In this document: in pieces, positions 9,398 to 18,724 of the stretch | Layout: each line of letters begins with the position of its first letter | How positions within the stretch are numbered: the stretch's first letter is position 1 | Assembly (NCBI GenBank): GCA_036939755.1 | Contig: JALLAZ010000374.1 | Location: forward strand, 1-21,919 | Direction: 5' to 3' | DNA length: 21,919 bases | Source of the DNA: Stephanodiscus triporus | Taxonomy: Eukaryota; Bacillariophyta; Thalassiosirophyceae; Thalassiosirales; Thalassiosiraceae | The notes under the pieces: generated by a model | Databases searched by the model: none | The model's input: the letters and a program-made list of their open reading frames with translations, nothing else | What the model was told of the DNA's origin: nothing | Translations under genes and position numbers: made by a program

Positions 9398-10145
9398 GGT
9401 TCGGTTGTGGCTTTTGGGTCTGCAGCATGCATGGGAAGGGGGGAAACGGTGTGCTCCGAGAGGGAGACGTGATCCAGATTCTGGATCCTACAAACTTTAA
9501 GTCCTTTGACCCGACTCACTATTGAACCTACTGTTGACCAACTTAGGAATCGTAAAAAATTGTAAGAGTTTGTTTTCTCAAGAGGACGGCTCGAGTCAAA
9601 TGACGTTTAATTTGTAGGTAAGGAGGTGGCGAACATAACAGCGAAATAATATGCCTTGAAATGAACTGAAGACTTCCTCGTGACACAATTCAGGTGACAT
9701 TGGTGATCTCGCGTAATGACCACATGCTGGTGGGACGTCATGACAATGTTTGCACCCAGGTTGGGTGAGGACCGTCGTCTGCGGTCTGCACGATGGGTAC
9801 GACTATCTCTGACGCTCAACGACACCGTGAGTCGAGTCCGACGCGTGGGAAGGACGGTACGCCGTCGTCATCTCACGTCGGGGCGGACGGAGGCTACGTT
9901 GGCCATGGCGCGTACCCGACGTGTACGCTTGGCAGCCTATTGATCGTTCTAAGCGATGAAAACCACTCGTCGGCATGGCTTTCGTTTAGGCGTCGTGACC
10001 GATTCTCGACCATCCTGATCATGCAAGATGAAGATGCTTTGGGCGTTCCCTGCGACCAAAAAGAGTGGCGAATCGGGAAATCCTGGGGAAAACTCAAAAT
10101 CGATTTTAAACAAAAAGACAATTCTTGTTGTCACAACACCTCGCA
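9398..10145. other. Divergent intergenic region between the senescence-domain and peroxidase genes
   Basis: No convincing gene lies here, and the small ORFs have no recognisable content. Visible structure includes a perfect inverted repeat GATCCAGA-T-TCTGGATC near 9471-9487 and bZIP-core sequences (TGACGT near 9600 and GGACGTCA at 9733-9740). TGACGT-type elements are known CO2/light-response sites in diatoms, but use here is inference. Confidence 0.45.
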
Positions 10146-12240
10146 ATGAAATTCAACGCCACATCCTTCTTGTCGAGCCTGCCCATCATCGCCAAACTCT
10201 TCGGCGTCGACTCGGACGAAGAGAAGTCATCACCCACGGCGTCGCCTTCGGTCGTCTCGACGACGTCGTACTCTTCATTCTCGCCTTCATTCTCGCCAAC
10301 TGGAATTTGTGACCTCGAATGCAAGACCGATTTCGGTAAGTCCGCGTCTCGGCACTTAGAGGCATGCTTCGACCGCACTTGCAACTTAGGCCGACTCCCT
10401 CACCCTTGATCAGATTGTCCCAGTCTCTGCCATCGGACCAATCGTTACGATCCTTTTGGCACATGTGTAGCAGGCCCATCCAGTCCTTCGCCCTCTGCGG
10501 CTTGGACAGAGACACTGGCGCCCACGATATGCGAATGTACGGACCCGTCGATTATCCCCGACTGGTGCGAGGTGGATGTCCTCATCGATATAATGGAGAC
10601 GCACGTTCTAGCTGCTCACGAGTTGCTGCCCCAGTGGACGAGGGCGGCATTTCACGATGCCGGGACATTCGATAAGGATGCAAACGTGGGCGGTGCGAAT
10701 GGTTGCCTGCTGAATCATTTGCCGATGCGCAATGAGCCTGAGAATGCGTTCTTACACTTACCTCTCAACACATTGATGGACATAAAGAACGAGTGGGAAA
10801 ATCACCCATCCACTTGCATCAAAATTTCTTCATCTGATCTTCTTCAGTTTGCCGCCTTTTTCGCGACAATACGGCAGACCCATAAGCCCGAGTCCTTGAC
10901 GTCGGGAACACCCACGGTCGCTGCAAAGCGCGATAGGCTCAAGCAGTTCCTTTGGGGCCGTCAGGATGAGAGAAACTGCGATATTTTGTGGGTCGATAAT
11001 CTTCCATCCAACCCATCGACGATTGGCGGGGGAATTCCTGGCCGTTGCACTGCCGCGGGGCGTGAGATAAAGACGAAAATGATGAATAAGAATGGTTTCA
11101 CCGCAGAGGAAGCGACCGTGCTTATTGGCGCTCATACGATAGGGATGATTCGCAATACGTTTGGTCATGATTTTGCCGGACCGGTGAGAACAAACAAAAA
11201 TATTTGTAGTTTGTATCCGCTCAACGTCTGAGTCTCATCATTGCTCTTAGTGGGTTGACAACGGGAGGGACAACGCGACACCTCTTGGTCCTGTCTTCGA
11301 TAATTCATACCACGATTTCTTGGTCAACACGGTTGTCGAGAACAATGCCAATTCGTTTGCTGTCAATGTCGCCCCCTTTGACGATCCTCAGGGGATTTTT
11401 CCAAGTTGGTTCCGCGATTTCTCATCCGGCATTGATCACTTGGACACGGACCTCGCCCTCGCGTTCCCTCCCCTGAACCCCTCCCATCCTGACTTTAGTG
11501 TGTTCACGAGCAGCTTTGCCAATAATAATGATCTGTTCTTGGATAAGTTCTTTGCGGCATTGGAGAAGATGGGTCGGCTGGGTGTGCGAGCGAAGCTTTC
11601 GCCCGCCACCAAAAAATGTACGGATCGTTGTGGGAGACCATTTCAGACAGGCGAAGGTGAGCAGGCCGTGGAGTATCGATTTTTCTCGATTCCTTCTTTC
11701 AGCTGAAATGATCTCTTGCCTTCAGGAGGAGGACTGGGCGCCGCTGACATTCTCCGAATCGTCCAAAAGCTTGGAAATTCAACTGCATTTGCAAATGAGG
11801 CCATCTCCCAAGTTCAAGCGAAGAGGGTGGTCGAGATCCGCAAGTTGACCACACCAGACAAGCAACTGAAACCAACACCCAATCCGAGTCCCAAACCCAC
11901 AACGTCACGACCGACGTTTTTTTTGCGTCCGACGCCGAAACCATCTAACAAGCCTGCTGTAAACACGCCTAGTTTCACGATGAAGCCATCTGAGAAGCCT
12001 ATCGTTGTCAATCAGACTCGCACGCTGTTGCCAACGCCAAGTTTGACTATGAAGCCGGCGGACAAGCCTATTGACTTCAATCAGACGCTGACAATCATGC
12101 CGTTCACGGCAAGGCCGACGCCTAGCTTCACGATGAAGCCATCTGAGAAGCCTATCGTTGTCAATCAGACTCGGACGCTGTTGCCAACGCCTAGTTTCAC
12201 GATGAAGCCATCTGAGAAGCCTATAGACAAGCCAGAGTGA
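10146..12240 (+). CDS. Haem peroxidase with Pro/Thr-rich repeat tail, four exons
   Basis: The exons are 10146-10335, 10414-11183, 11251-11656 and 11726-12240, with introns of 78, 67 and 69 bp, all GT-AG. The joined frame gives 626 aa. The start ATG follows CTCGCA. The N-terminal 60 residues hold a weak hydrophobic stretch and a Ser/Pro-rich part, then a Cys-rich segment ([22 protein letters not shown]). The peroxidase fold follows. The distal site [10 protein letters not shown] carries Arg140 and His144. The proximal site [13 protein letters not shown] carries haem-ligand His304. The late motif [14 protein letters not shown] and LDTDLALAF complete the match to the plant/fungal/bacterial haem peroxidase superfamily. 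Both catalytic histidines are kept, so it should be active and oxidise substrates with H2O2. From about residue 480 the protein becomes a Pro/Thr/Lys-rich tail with repeats, as in diatom cell-surface or wall proteins. Secretion is plausible but the signal peptide is not clear. Confidence 0.88.
11968..12231 (+). repeat. Coding minisatellite in the peroxidase tail
   Basis: Units of roughly 70-80 bp encode [23 protein letters not shown] repeats. Copies start near 11968, 12037 (diverged: [18 protein letters not shown]), 12121 and 12190 (partial). Copies one and three are nearly identical at the DNA level, which points to recent duplication or gene conversion. Confidence 0.85.
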
Positions 12241-12414
12241 GGCGATGGCGGAGCACAATAAATATACTAGATGTTATTCACCACAACCCAATGTGGAATC
12301 ATCAGTTGGACTTTGAGATTCTACGATTCTAAATATGTAGCCCAGTTCGATTATTGATAAACCAAAGTCCCCCTTACAATACAATACAATTTATAATTTT
12401 TGGATAGGTTTTTT

Positions 12415-12474
12415 ATGACGCCCAGACCAACGACAACAGAGCATCCAAACAAAGAACCAAAGAACGATGTCTGA
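12415..12474 (+). other. Short upstream ORF overlapping the CFAP77-like start
   Basis: ATG at 12415 opens 19 codons ending in TGA at 12472-12474, so its end overlaps the next gene's ATG (12467) in another frame. If the transcript starts upstream of 12415 it could lower translation of the main frame. The transcription start is unknown, so this may never be transcribed. Confidence 0.25.
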
Positions 12475-13179
12475 CAAGAGGGTGACCATGATCAAACCAG
12501 TCGTTGGGAAAGTGAAATCCCCATCGTACGCTCTTCCGGATGATGATTTCGTGTACGGCATCGAGAGCAAATTGGACATGGAGAATGCCGGTGAAGGTTA
12601 GTGGAAATATCTCTTCACCATTATTTAGTGACAAACGAAATTTTCTCTAAATTTCATGTTTCCGAATCGCCAGTCGTTCAAAGTTGGTCCCAAAGCAAGG
12701 CCTCGGAACCATCCTCGATCCAGAGCTTCCCCGCGACCACTCGCCTGGCCCTCAAGAACGGGTGTCTCACCTCCAAATCACAGCGCGAATATGGGAAGCA
12801 GTTTCCTGTCATGAAAAACTCGTATGAATCGCAACACAAGGCTAAACACGGCGAGGTCGATAAGGCGACGAATCAGGATTGTTTTGACCAACAGCCTCAA
12901 GAAATTTTCGGGATAAAATCGTTGAAGAACGAAGTCGGCATGACGGAGCTATTGCGCTGCATACCATCCGAGCTCGAGGAGGAGAAGGACTATCCCGACC
13001 TGAGCGGTAAGAAGCGCCACGGGAGTCTGCCGCCAGCCAAGGCGACGAAGTCTTCTCTTAGCGTCGCCAAATGTCGAGAACCCCCCTCCGAGGAGGAGAT
13101 GGCGAAGAAGAAATCGGTTGAGGAATTCAAGCTGACAAAGTTCAAGAAGATCCAGGCTAAAGTCAAACAATACATGTAA
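12467..13179 (+). CDS. CFAP77-like axonemal (doublet microtubule) protein, two exons
   Basis: Exon 1 is 12467-12596, the intron 12597-12673 (GTTAGT...CCAG, 77 bp), exon 2 12674-13179, giving 211 aa. The N-terminal part reads IKPVVGKVKSPSYALPDDDF, then VYGIESKLDMENAGEVVQSW across the splice junction. This matches my memory of the CFAP77 (DUF4483) signature: a 'KP-x-G-K' start, 'LP-x-x-x-F-x-YG' and a following 'V-x-x-W'. Further on are EIFGIKSLKNEVGMTELLRC and a Lys-rich end (VEEFKLTKFKKIQAKVKQYM) also like that family. CFAP77 binds the outer junction of ciliary doublet microtubules. A diatom copy fits centric species, whose only flagellated stage is the sperm. The gene runs convergently into the aminotransferase gene (144 bp between stops). 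The family call rests on short motifs. Confidence 0.6.
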
Positions 13180-13323
13180 TTTGTTTTGTTTGTGATATAT
13201 TAAACAAGCGATTCGAAAGGGAGTTGTTTCCTACTCTGGGTTCTAATCGTTACATTATATAGATGCCTCTCACATTTAGAGATGGCTCGTGTCATTCAAA
13301 TAGTCTTATGAACAGCTCTTTGC

Positions 13324-15007
13324 TCATGGAGAAGTACCGACTCGCTTCGCAATGGCCTTCTCGAACCTGACCAACGCCTCGGCCACCTCCGATTCCTTCA
13401 CCACCAACGGCGGCACGAAACGAACGACGGTCGGTCCCGCCGCCACCAGCAACAGGCCCTCCTTCATGGCATCCCCGACGAGCTCGGCGGCGGTACACCC
13501 GGCGTCGTCCTTGATCACCACCCCCCTCAACAGGCCCCAACCGCGAGTCTCGCCTAGGACCGAGGGGTAACGCCCGGCGATGTCCGCGAGTCCCGCCGCG
13601 AGCTGCTCCCCCCTCGCCTGAACGTTCGCCAATACGTCGTGCTCACTCAGGTACTCGGCGACGGCCAACCCAGCCGCGCAGGCGAGGGGATTGCCTCCGT
13701 AAGTGCTCGCGTGATCTCCGGGGCCGAAGGTGTCCGAGACCGACTTGGCCGCCATCATCGCGCCGATGGGCACGCCGCCCCCGAGAGCCTTCGCGGACGT
13801 GAAGACGTCCGGCTTAACGGCGAGCTGCTCGTGTCCCCATAGGCTGCCGGACCGTCCCATCCCCACCTGTACCTCGTCGCATATGAGCAGGGCGCCGTTG
13901 TCGTCCGCGAGCTTGCGCGCGAGGGCGAAGTACTCCCGCGTGCCGGGCTTGATCCCACCCTCGCCCTGGAGGGGCTCGAGCATGATGGCCGCGAGTCCGC
14001 GCCTGCGACCGGCGGCGGCGTGCTCGGGGGGGGTGACATTGATCTCGTCGACGAGGGCGCGGAGCGCGTCGAGGTCGTTGTAGGGGGTGTATCGGAACCC
14101 CGCGACCATCTCGCCACCGTAGGTGAATCCCTTGTGGTACTTGGGCTGGGCCGTGGCGGTCACCGTCGCGAGGGTACGGCCGTGGAAGGATTGTTCGGCC
14201 GTGATGATGACAGGATCCTGGGGTTGGTAATATAGGACAGCAGAAAGAGATATTTCGTTTGCGTGAGTGAAACGCTGATCAGATGGAAACTTCGCCGGGG
14301 GAAAAGACGGGGGGGGGGGGTCCTTCGCTTTTCATCTTTCGCAAGGTCGCTTCTGGCGGACGGCACCTTCCCCATTCAGCCGTGCCGTAAGCACAAGTCG
14401 TGCTATTATTGAACTGGAATTCCCAACTCACCGTGATCCCCCGATTGCTCGCGTGTCTCCTAGCCAGCTTGATCGCGGCCTCGTTCGCCTCGGCCCCCGA
14501 ATTGCAGAAGAAGGCCTTGTCGGCGCACGAATTCTCGCACAGCCAATTCGCGAGCTGTCCCTGCTGCGGCGTGTAGTACAGGTTGCTCACGTGATGCACG
14601 CGCTTCATCTGATCGCTGACGGCCTTGGTCAGTTCCGGATTGTTGTGACCTAGGGCGCAAGTGGCGATGCCGGACACGAAGTCGAGGTACTCCCTCCCGG
14701 TATCGTCGGTGAGGGTGCTGCCGGAGCCGGAAACGAAGGTGATGGGATACCGTCCGTACGTCTTCTGGACGCGAGTGTCGAACAGCTCGGAGGTCGTGTG
14801 GGGGACGAGCTTCGACGGAGGGACGAGCTTGGTGGTGACGTGTCCCACCTCCGCTGCCACCTCGGACGATTCGACGGTCGACCGGAGTCGAGAAGACGCC
14901 GTCGTCGTCGCGGACCCGCCGCGACGGACGGCGAAGGCGTCGGCGGACGAGCCGCCGGAGAGGGCGAAGAGCGCCACGAGGACGGAGGCCTTTTGTGCGA
15001 GATTCAT
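13324..15007 (-). CDS. Acetylornithine aminotransferase, plastid-targeted, two exons
   Basis: This PLP enzyme converts N-acetylglutamate semialdehyde to N-acetylornithine in arginine synthesis. Exon 1 is 15007-14432, the intron 14431-14218 (GTGAGT...CCCCAG, 214 bp, with an 11-G run), exon 2 14217-13324, giving 489 aa. Across the junction the protein reads NRGIT-DPVIITAEQSFHGRT. The start at 15007 is chosen because it gives a signal peptide (MNLAQKASVLVALFALSGGS) ending in the diatom plastid site ADA|FAV, followed by a Ser/Thr/Arg-rich transit region; the frame is open further upstream but would bury this signal. Class III aminotransferase motifs are present: FVSGIATCALGHNNPEL, FFCNSGAEANEAAIKLARRH, LICDEVQVGMGRSG and the PLP lysine Lys335 in TSAKALGGGVPIGA. 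Ornithine or GABA aminotransferases are related, but GHNNPEL, CNSGAEANE and the plastid signal favour the acetylornithine enzyme. Confidence 0.92.
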
Positions 15008-15410
15008 TGGCGTCCGATGAGGATAAAAATAATAAGGTGTTTTAAAACCGCTGGATGTGGGGCGACGAATTATCGACTTCGCGTCTGTGATTTTTATGAG
15101 CAGCTTTCTTTGTCCTGCGGCTGCCCGACTCCTTGCTCTCGACTCTCGACTTTTTGGATGGATTTGCGGCAGAAGAAAAGAAGAAGAGTGAAAATTTGAC
15201 TTTCCGCGTTGGAATTGCAAAAAATCCTTGGTAACCGCAAGTGCACTGCTCAGCGGATGAACACTAAAATATCTTGTGTCTGTGTCCTGTTTCTGGTGCG
15301 CGGAGAGGAAAAAATAAAAAAGATCCGTTTTGGACATGATTTTACCTACTTATTCCAACGTTGAGTTTAGGATGGTTGGTATCGACAAAAAGATCTAGGT
15401 ACTCGCAATA
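15008..15410. other. Promoter-side spacer between the aminotransferase gene and the transposon
   Basis: No gene is seen. It should contain the 5' UTR and core promoter of the leftward aminotransferase gene, now cut off from more distal sequence by the transposon whose left end is 404 bp from the start codon. The in-frame extension of the aminotransferase frame through this region (to 15337) reads as ordinary non-coding sequence. Confidence 0.5.
15409..15410. other. TA target-site duplication (mate at 19133-19134)
   Basis: Directly outside the mirrored ends CTACGAG...CTCGTAG there is a TA on each side (GCAA-TA on the left, TA-CTTG on the right). TA duplication is the hallmark of the IS630/Tc1/mariner superfamily, agreeing with the transposase type. 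Confidence 0.85.
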
Positions 15411-15580
15411 CTACGAGTTGGGTAATAATTGAGAATTTTTTTGCTAGCCTACTTCCTGCCGAGTTGCTGCCCAGTTGCTAGCCTACTTCGCAATAACGCT
15501 AGCTTTGCCTAGTCGGAGCACTAAAAATACTCCGACCCCCCATCGATAGCCTCCGTCGACGCGGAATAGCTCCACAACTG
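15411..15580 (+). repeat. Left terminal inverted repeat with internal direct repeats
   Basis: The 170-bp left end pairs with 18939-19132. It contains two 15-bp direct repeats TTGCTAGCCTACTTC (15441-15455 and 15475-15489), 34 bp apart, which are candidate transposase binding sites. The inner block (from about 15519) matches the right end with one substitution. Confidence 0.93.
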
Positions 15581-15749
15581 ACGAGAGGGGGAGATCCGAA
15601 ACCTAACCCCCCTCAATACCAACCTATCCAGTCATTCTTAGTCGGTGGCCTGCGTCCTGTTGCCGCCGCAGTCCTCGTCATTGTCGCTGTCGACTCCTCC
15701 CCCCCCATCACCGTCAATAATCACCCTCTTCTCGCCCTGATCGTCCGTA

Positions 15750-17537
15750 ATGGAAATTATTAGCATCGATGATGCGTCCTCTTCTATCGAAGTCGAAGGA
15801 GGCGCTGGGTCAGATGTGGAGGAGTTGATTAATTGGGACAGAGAGCTTCGTCGGACGAGCACATTTGTGACGGCGGTGAAGATCCTCTCCGGCCGCGCGT
15901 ACAGCTCGCCGACCCTGGCCGACCAGCAGAAAGTACTCCTCCGATTTGTGAATGAGCCCGCAGAGAGCTACTTCAAGAGAAACTCGACGCAGGCATCGGC
16001 CTTCGAGAATATTATGTTTGATTGTAAGTCAGGGTGGAAGCCAGGGCAGACTGAGGCGGCTCAAGTGGCAAACATCAAGAAGAAGTGGAAAGTCCGCTTC
16101 GTCGCCGAGCAGCTAGCACTCCTGCTCGTGCTCCGTCGTCAGGTCGAGAAGGCGAAGAAGGAGAAGGTGGTCGAGCAGCAGCGCACTCTTCGCTCAGAAA
16201 CTGCGTCTGCATCTGCAGGCGGTGTCCCCAAGAACAACGCCCTCAAGCGTGCATTCTCCAAGCTGTGGAAGATGTACGAGACACCCCTCAAGAATTATGT
16301 CGTGGCCGAAAAGAAGAGGGAGAACGCCACCTATCGTACTCCCTCCCTCTCCTTTCAGCTGAATGGACAGCGTGCTCAGGATCTGGTTCCCTGGGGGACA
16401 TGGACGAAGTGCCCAACAAACTGCCCATCGTGCAGCCACACATCGACGATGCCGCTGCAGTCACCCAAAGAGGTCGTGGCTGAAAATAATAGGCGACGTG
16501 CGGCAGCTGATGCCATTGTCGGAGGGGATGGGAAGATCACGGGAGTGGTTGACAAGTCGGGCTGCTATTGCTATACCCAAAACTGCTTCGGTGATGAGGA
16601 TGGCATTGGGTGCTGGCGCTGCTTCGAGTTGGCGAGGACAACGAAGAGCGACGAAGACGCGCGGCCTTCAGGTGAGAAGGCACAGGGAATCTGTCGTTTT
16701 GACTGTGATGTTTGTAGATGTGACTGTCAGGTCACTTTCGACGAGTGCAAGCGCCAAACCATCGCAACAGGCCTTACAAAAAATGCTCTCAAGAATTCGA
16801 AGACCACCGTCGTCAAGAAGAAGGAAGCCCAACGAGAGGGAGGCCGTTCGCTGTGGTTTGAATACGTGAAAACAAACCTGGACAACGACTCTGTCCGAGC
16901 TTATCAAGATGTTGATTACAGGACGGAGTGTGAGGTTGCGGACGACGTTTTAACGGGAACGGCGATCAAGGCTGCATGCGACGCTGTTGTGCAGTGCAAC
17001 CCTGATGTGATGCGCGGTTTGCAGGAGGTCATCCCTCGTCAAAATACCATCGAAGTCACTCCAACACAGGCAGCAGGAGGCAAGAGGAAGAAGGTGAGTA
17101 TGTCTTATCAACAAGCAAGGGATGATTTGTTGGGACGGAGGGGACAGAGGAAGAGTCCACCTGAGATCCCAGCCCTCGGCGACAACACTCCCCCTGCTTC
17201 GATTTTTTTGAGGAATGCAGGTAATCGTTTCCACCGCAACGGACTTAGCTCTGTCCCACTGAATCCACACGGTGAGCAGGCGGGTGCATCCGTGGCTGTC
17301 ACAGCAGCAGCAACGGTCCCAACAGGCCCTGCAAAGCTAGACAGGGTCGGGAAGAAAGTGCTTGAGAAATTCATGGACCCGACAACTACCCCGGGGACCA
17401 AGAAGGTTGTGGCGAGGACACACAACAAGATCGCAAACAGAGACCCTGCCATGACCAAGATGGTAGACTTGTTCGAGTTTCAGTGCACTCAAGAAGTTGC
17501 AGAGACCTGCATTGACCTCGAGCGCAACATGGGTTAG
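15750..17537 (+). CDS. Transposon ORF1: Cys-rich protein of unknown function
   Basis: This is an intact 595-aa frame from ATG 15750 to TAG 17535-17537. The N-terminal third is charged and helical, with a basic stretch (LVLRRQVEKAKKEKVVEQQR). A central region (about residues 221-330) is rich in cysteine: C221, C225, C228, then CYCYTQNC (272-279), CWRC (near 288-291), and CRFDCDVCRCDC (315-326) with a further Cys after it. The spacing suggests zinc- or metal-binding fingers, possibly DNA-binding. The C-terminal part holds basic patches (GGKRKKVSMSYQQARDDLLG) and ends LFEFQCTQEVAETCIDLERN. I recognise no family, and no DDE or nuclease motif is visible. It lies inside the TIRs and faces the transposase gene, so an accessory role in transposition, regulation or host interaction is inferred. 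It could instead be captured host sequence. Confidence 0.85.
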   Translation: MEIISIDDASSSIEVEGGAGSDVEELINWDRELRRTSTFVTAVKILSGRAYSSPTLADQQKVLLRFVNEPAESYFKRNSTQASAFENIMFDCKSGWKPGQTEAAQVANIKKKWKVRFVAEQLALLLVLRRQVEKAKKEKVVEQQRTLRSETASASAGGVPKNNALKRAFSKLWKMYETPLKNYVVAEKKRENATYRTPSLSFQLNGQRAQDLVPWGTWTKCPTNCPSCSHTSTMPLQSPKEVVAENNRRRAAADAIVGGDGKITGVVDKSGCYCYTQNCFGDEDGIGCWRCFELARTTKSDEDARPSGEKAQGICRFDCDVCRCDCQVTFDECKRQTIATGLTKNALKNSKTTVVKKKEAQREGGRSLWFEYVKTNLDNDSVRAYQDVDYRTECEVADDVLTGTAIKAACDAVVQCNPDVMRGLQEVIPRQNTIEVTPTQAAGGKRKKVSMSYQQARDDLLGRRGQRKSPPEIPALGDNTPPASIFLRNAGNRFHRNGLSSVPLNPHGEQAGASVAVTAAATVPTGPAKLDRVGKKVLEKFMDPTTTPGTKKVVARTHNKIANRDPAMTKMVDLFEFQCTQEVAETCIDLERNMG

Positions 17538-17596
17538 ATAATTCATATTAGAAATCTAGTTTTTTCATATAAAATCCATATTATTTTACTAGCCAT

Positions 17597-18724
17597 CTAA
17601 TTCCATTGGTAGCCGCAGTGCAAGAACGTCTCATCAAATCTTCTGATTTGATGAGCTGCCACCATGATCTCGTGCTCGAGTCGATTCATGTTCCAATCCT
17701 CTTCCTTTTTTAGTCTAATCTTCTCCATCACCTCACAGATCTTGTACTCGATCGGGCCATATTTTGGATGGTATGGAGGACGAGCCACGATAGAAAATTG
17801 GCTTGGACCAAAACGGTTGGTCACTGTGGTGTGGACGTACGCGCTGTGATGAGCAGCGAGGTTGTCCCAAATGAAAACCCGATGCGCATCCGTGCCGGGG
17901 ACATTGTTCAATTCGATATCCGTGCAGACATGGTGGCAGAAGTCACGGAATATGTTGGTGGTGGTGCCAACGGCACGTAGACACCTTATCCAGCGTCGAG
18001 GACGATCCAAACTTCCCCGAGCATGTGGAGGCAGGGCCGGATCCCCCGGCTCGATTGCGAATATGATGGTGATCTTAACACCGTGGTGATAGTGTCCGTC
18101 CTTCCGGACACGATGCACCTTCACCGCCCATCCCCCTGTGCGGTTGCACTTCTCCAAGGTCACTCCAAATTCATCAACGTCGATGAGTTTCCTCCGCGGC
18201 ACTTCAAAAATGCCAAGGGGAGGTGGGCAATTCCAAAACCCCCACACCCGAAACTGCACATCTTCTTGCTGAGTTTGGTACCCCTCGACCGAGGCCTTCT
18301 TTTTTGTAATCTCCAGCTCGGCCAGACGCTTGGAGATCGCCTCGGTCGAATAAAGATCGCCCCCCTCATTGTAAATGAAGCATGCCATCTCATCAAGATG
18401 GGCATCCGGCCAGGCCGTAATGAATGTGACGAGATTAAGGAGATCGGCCCCAATAATCGTCGTCCGGGGCCTATTTCCAGTCTGGCGGTGTGGCTCGGGA
18501 CGCTTTAGCCATCTGTATATTGTGGCAACAGAAACGTCAATTTGCATGCCTGCATGAAACCTTGTAAGCTGCTGCTGACGATACCAGACAGGATACCCGC
18601 TGCTACCGCCATGGCTCGGGTGCGGTGCGATTCGACGGGTCTGCTCAAGCTGCCGCGAAAAGCCCAGATCTGCCCGAGCCTTTGCCACAAGGTCGGCGGG
18701 ATCGGTCGCCCCAATCGCTGGCAT
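17597..18724 (-). CDS. DDE transposase, IS630/Tc1/mariner superfamily
   Basis: This is an intact 375-aa frame from ATG 18724 to stop 17599-17597. Residues about 45-75 form a helix-turn-helix (QLTRFHAGMQIDVSVATIYR-WLKR). A second DNA-binding region (LLNLVTFITAWPDAHLDEMA ... YSTEAISKRLAELEI) follows, as in paired-type Tc1/IS630 proteins. The DDE core has KLIDVDEFGVTLEKC (first Asp), VFIWDNLAAHHSAYV (second Asp, family motif WDN-x-x-x-H) and PPYHPKYGPIEYKICEVMEK (Glu, family motif PIE). I count 38 residues between the second Asp and the Glu, unlike the 34 of Tc1 or mariner. All three catalytic residues are present, so the enzyme could be active. Length is typical for the superfamily. Transcription starts near the right TIR. 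Confidence 0.93.
   Translation of the reverse strand: MPAIGATDPADLVAKARADLGFSRQLEQTRRIAPHPSHGGSSGYPVWYRQQQLTRFHAGMQIDVSVATIYRWLKRPEPHRQTGNRPRTTIIGADLLNLVTFITAWPDAHLDEMACFIYNEGGDLYSTEAISKRLAELEITKKKASVEGYQTQQEDVQFRVWGFWNCPPPLGIFEVPRRKLIDVDEFGVTLEKCNRTGGWAVKVHRVRKDGHYHHGVKITIIFAIEPGDPALPPHARGSLDRPRRWIRCLRAVGTTTNIFRDFCHHVCTDIELNNVPGTDAHRVFIWDNLAAHHSAYVHTTVTNRFGPSQFSIVARPPYHPKYGPIEYKICEVMEKIRLKKEEDWNMNRLEHEIMVAAHQIRRFDETFLHCGYQWN

Noticed and set aside
13292..14117. Short minus and plus frames within the aminotransferase exon 2 region
   Set aside because: Shadows of the aminotransferase coding strand in other frames.
15008..15337. Upstream in-frame extension of the aminotransferase
   Set aside because: It would bury the signal peptide and plastid cleavage motif that begin exactly at the ATG at 15007.
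17094..17220. Possible GTGAGT...GCAG intron inside transposon ORF1
   Set aside because: Removing 127 bases shifts the frame, while the unspliced frame is open to a natural stop.
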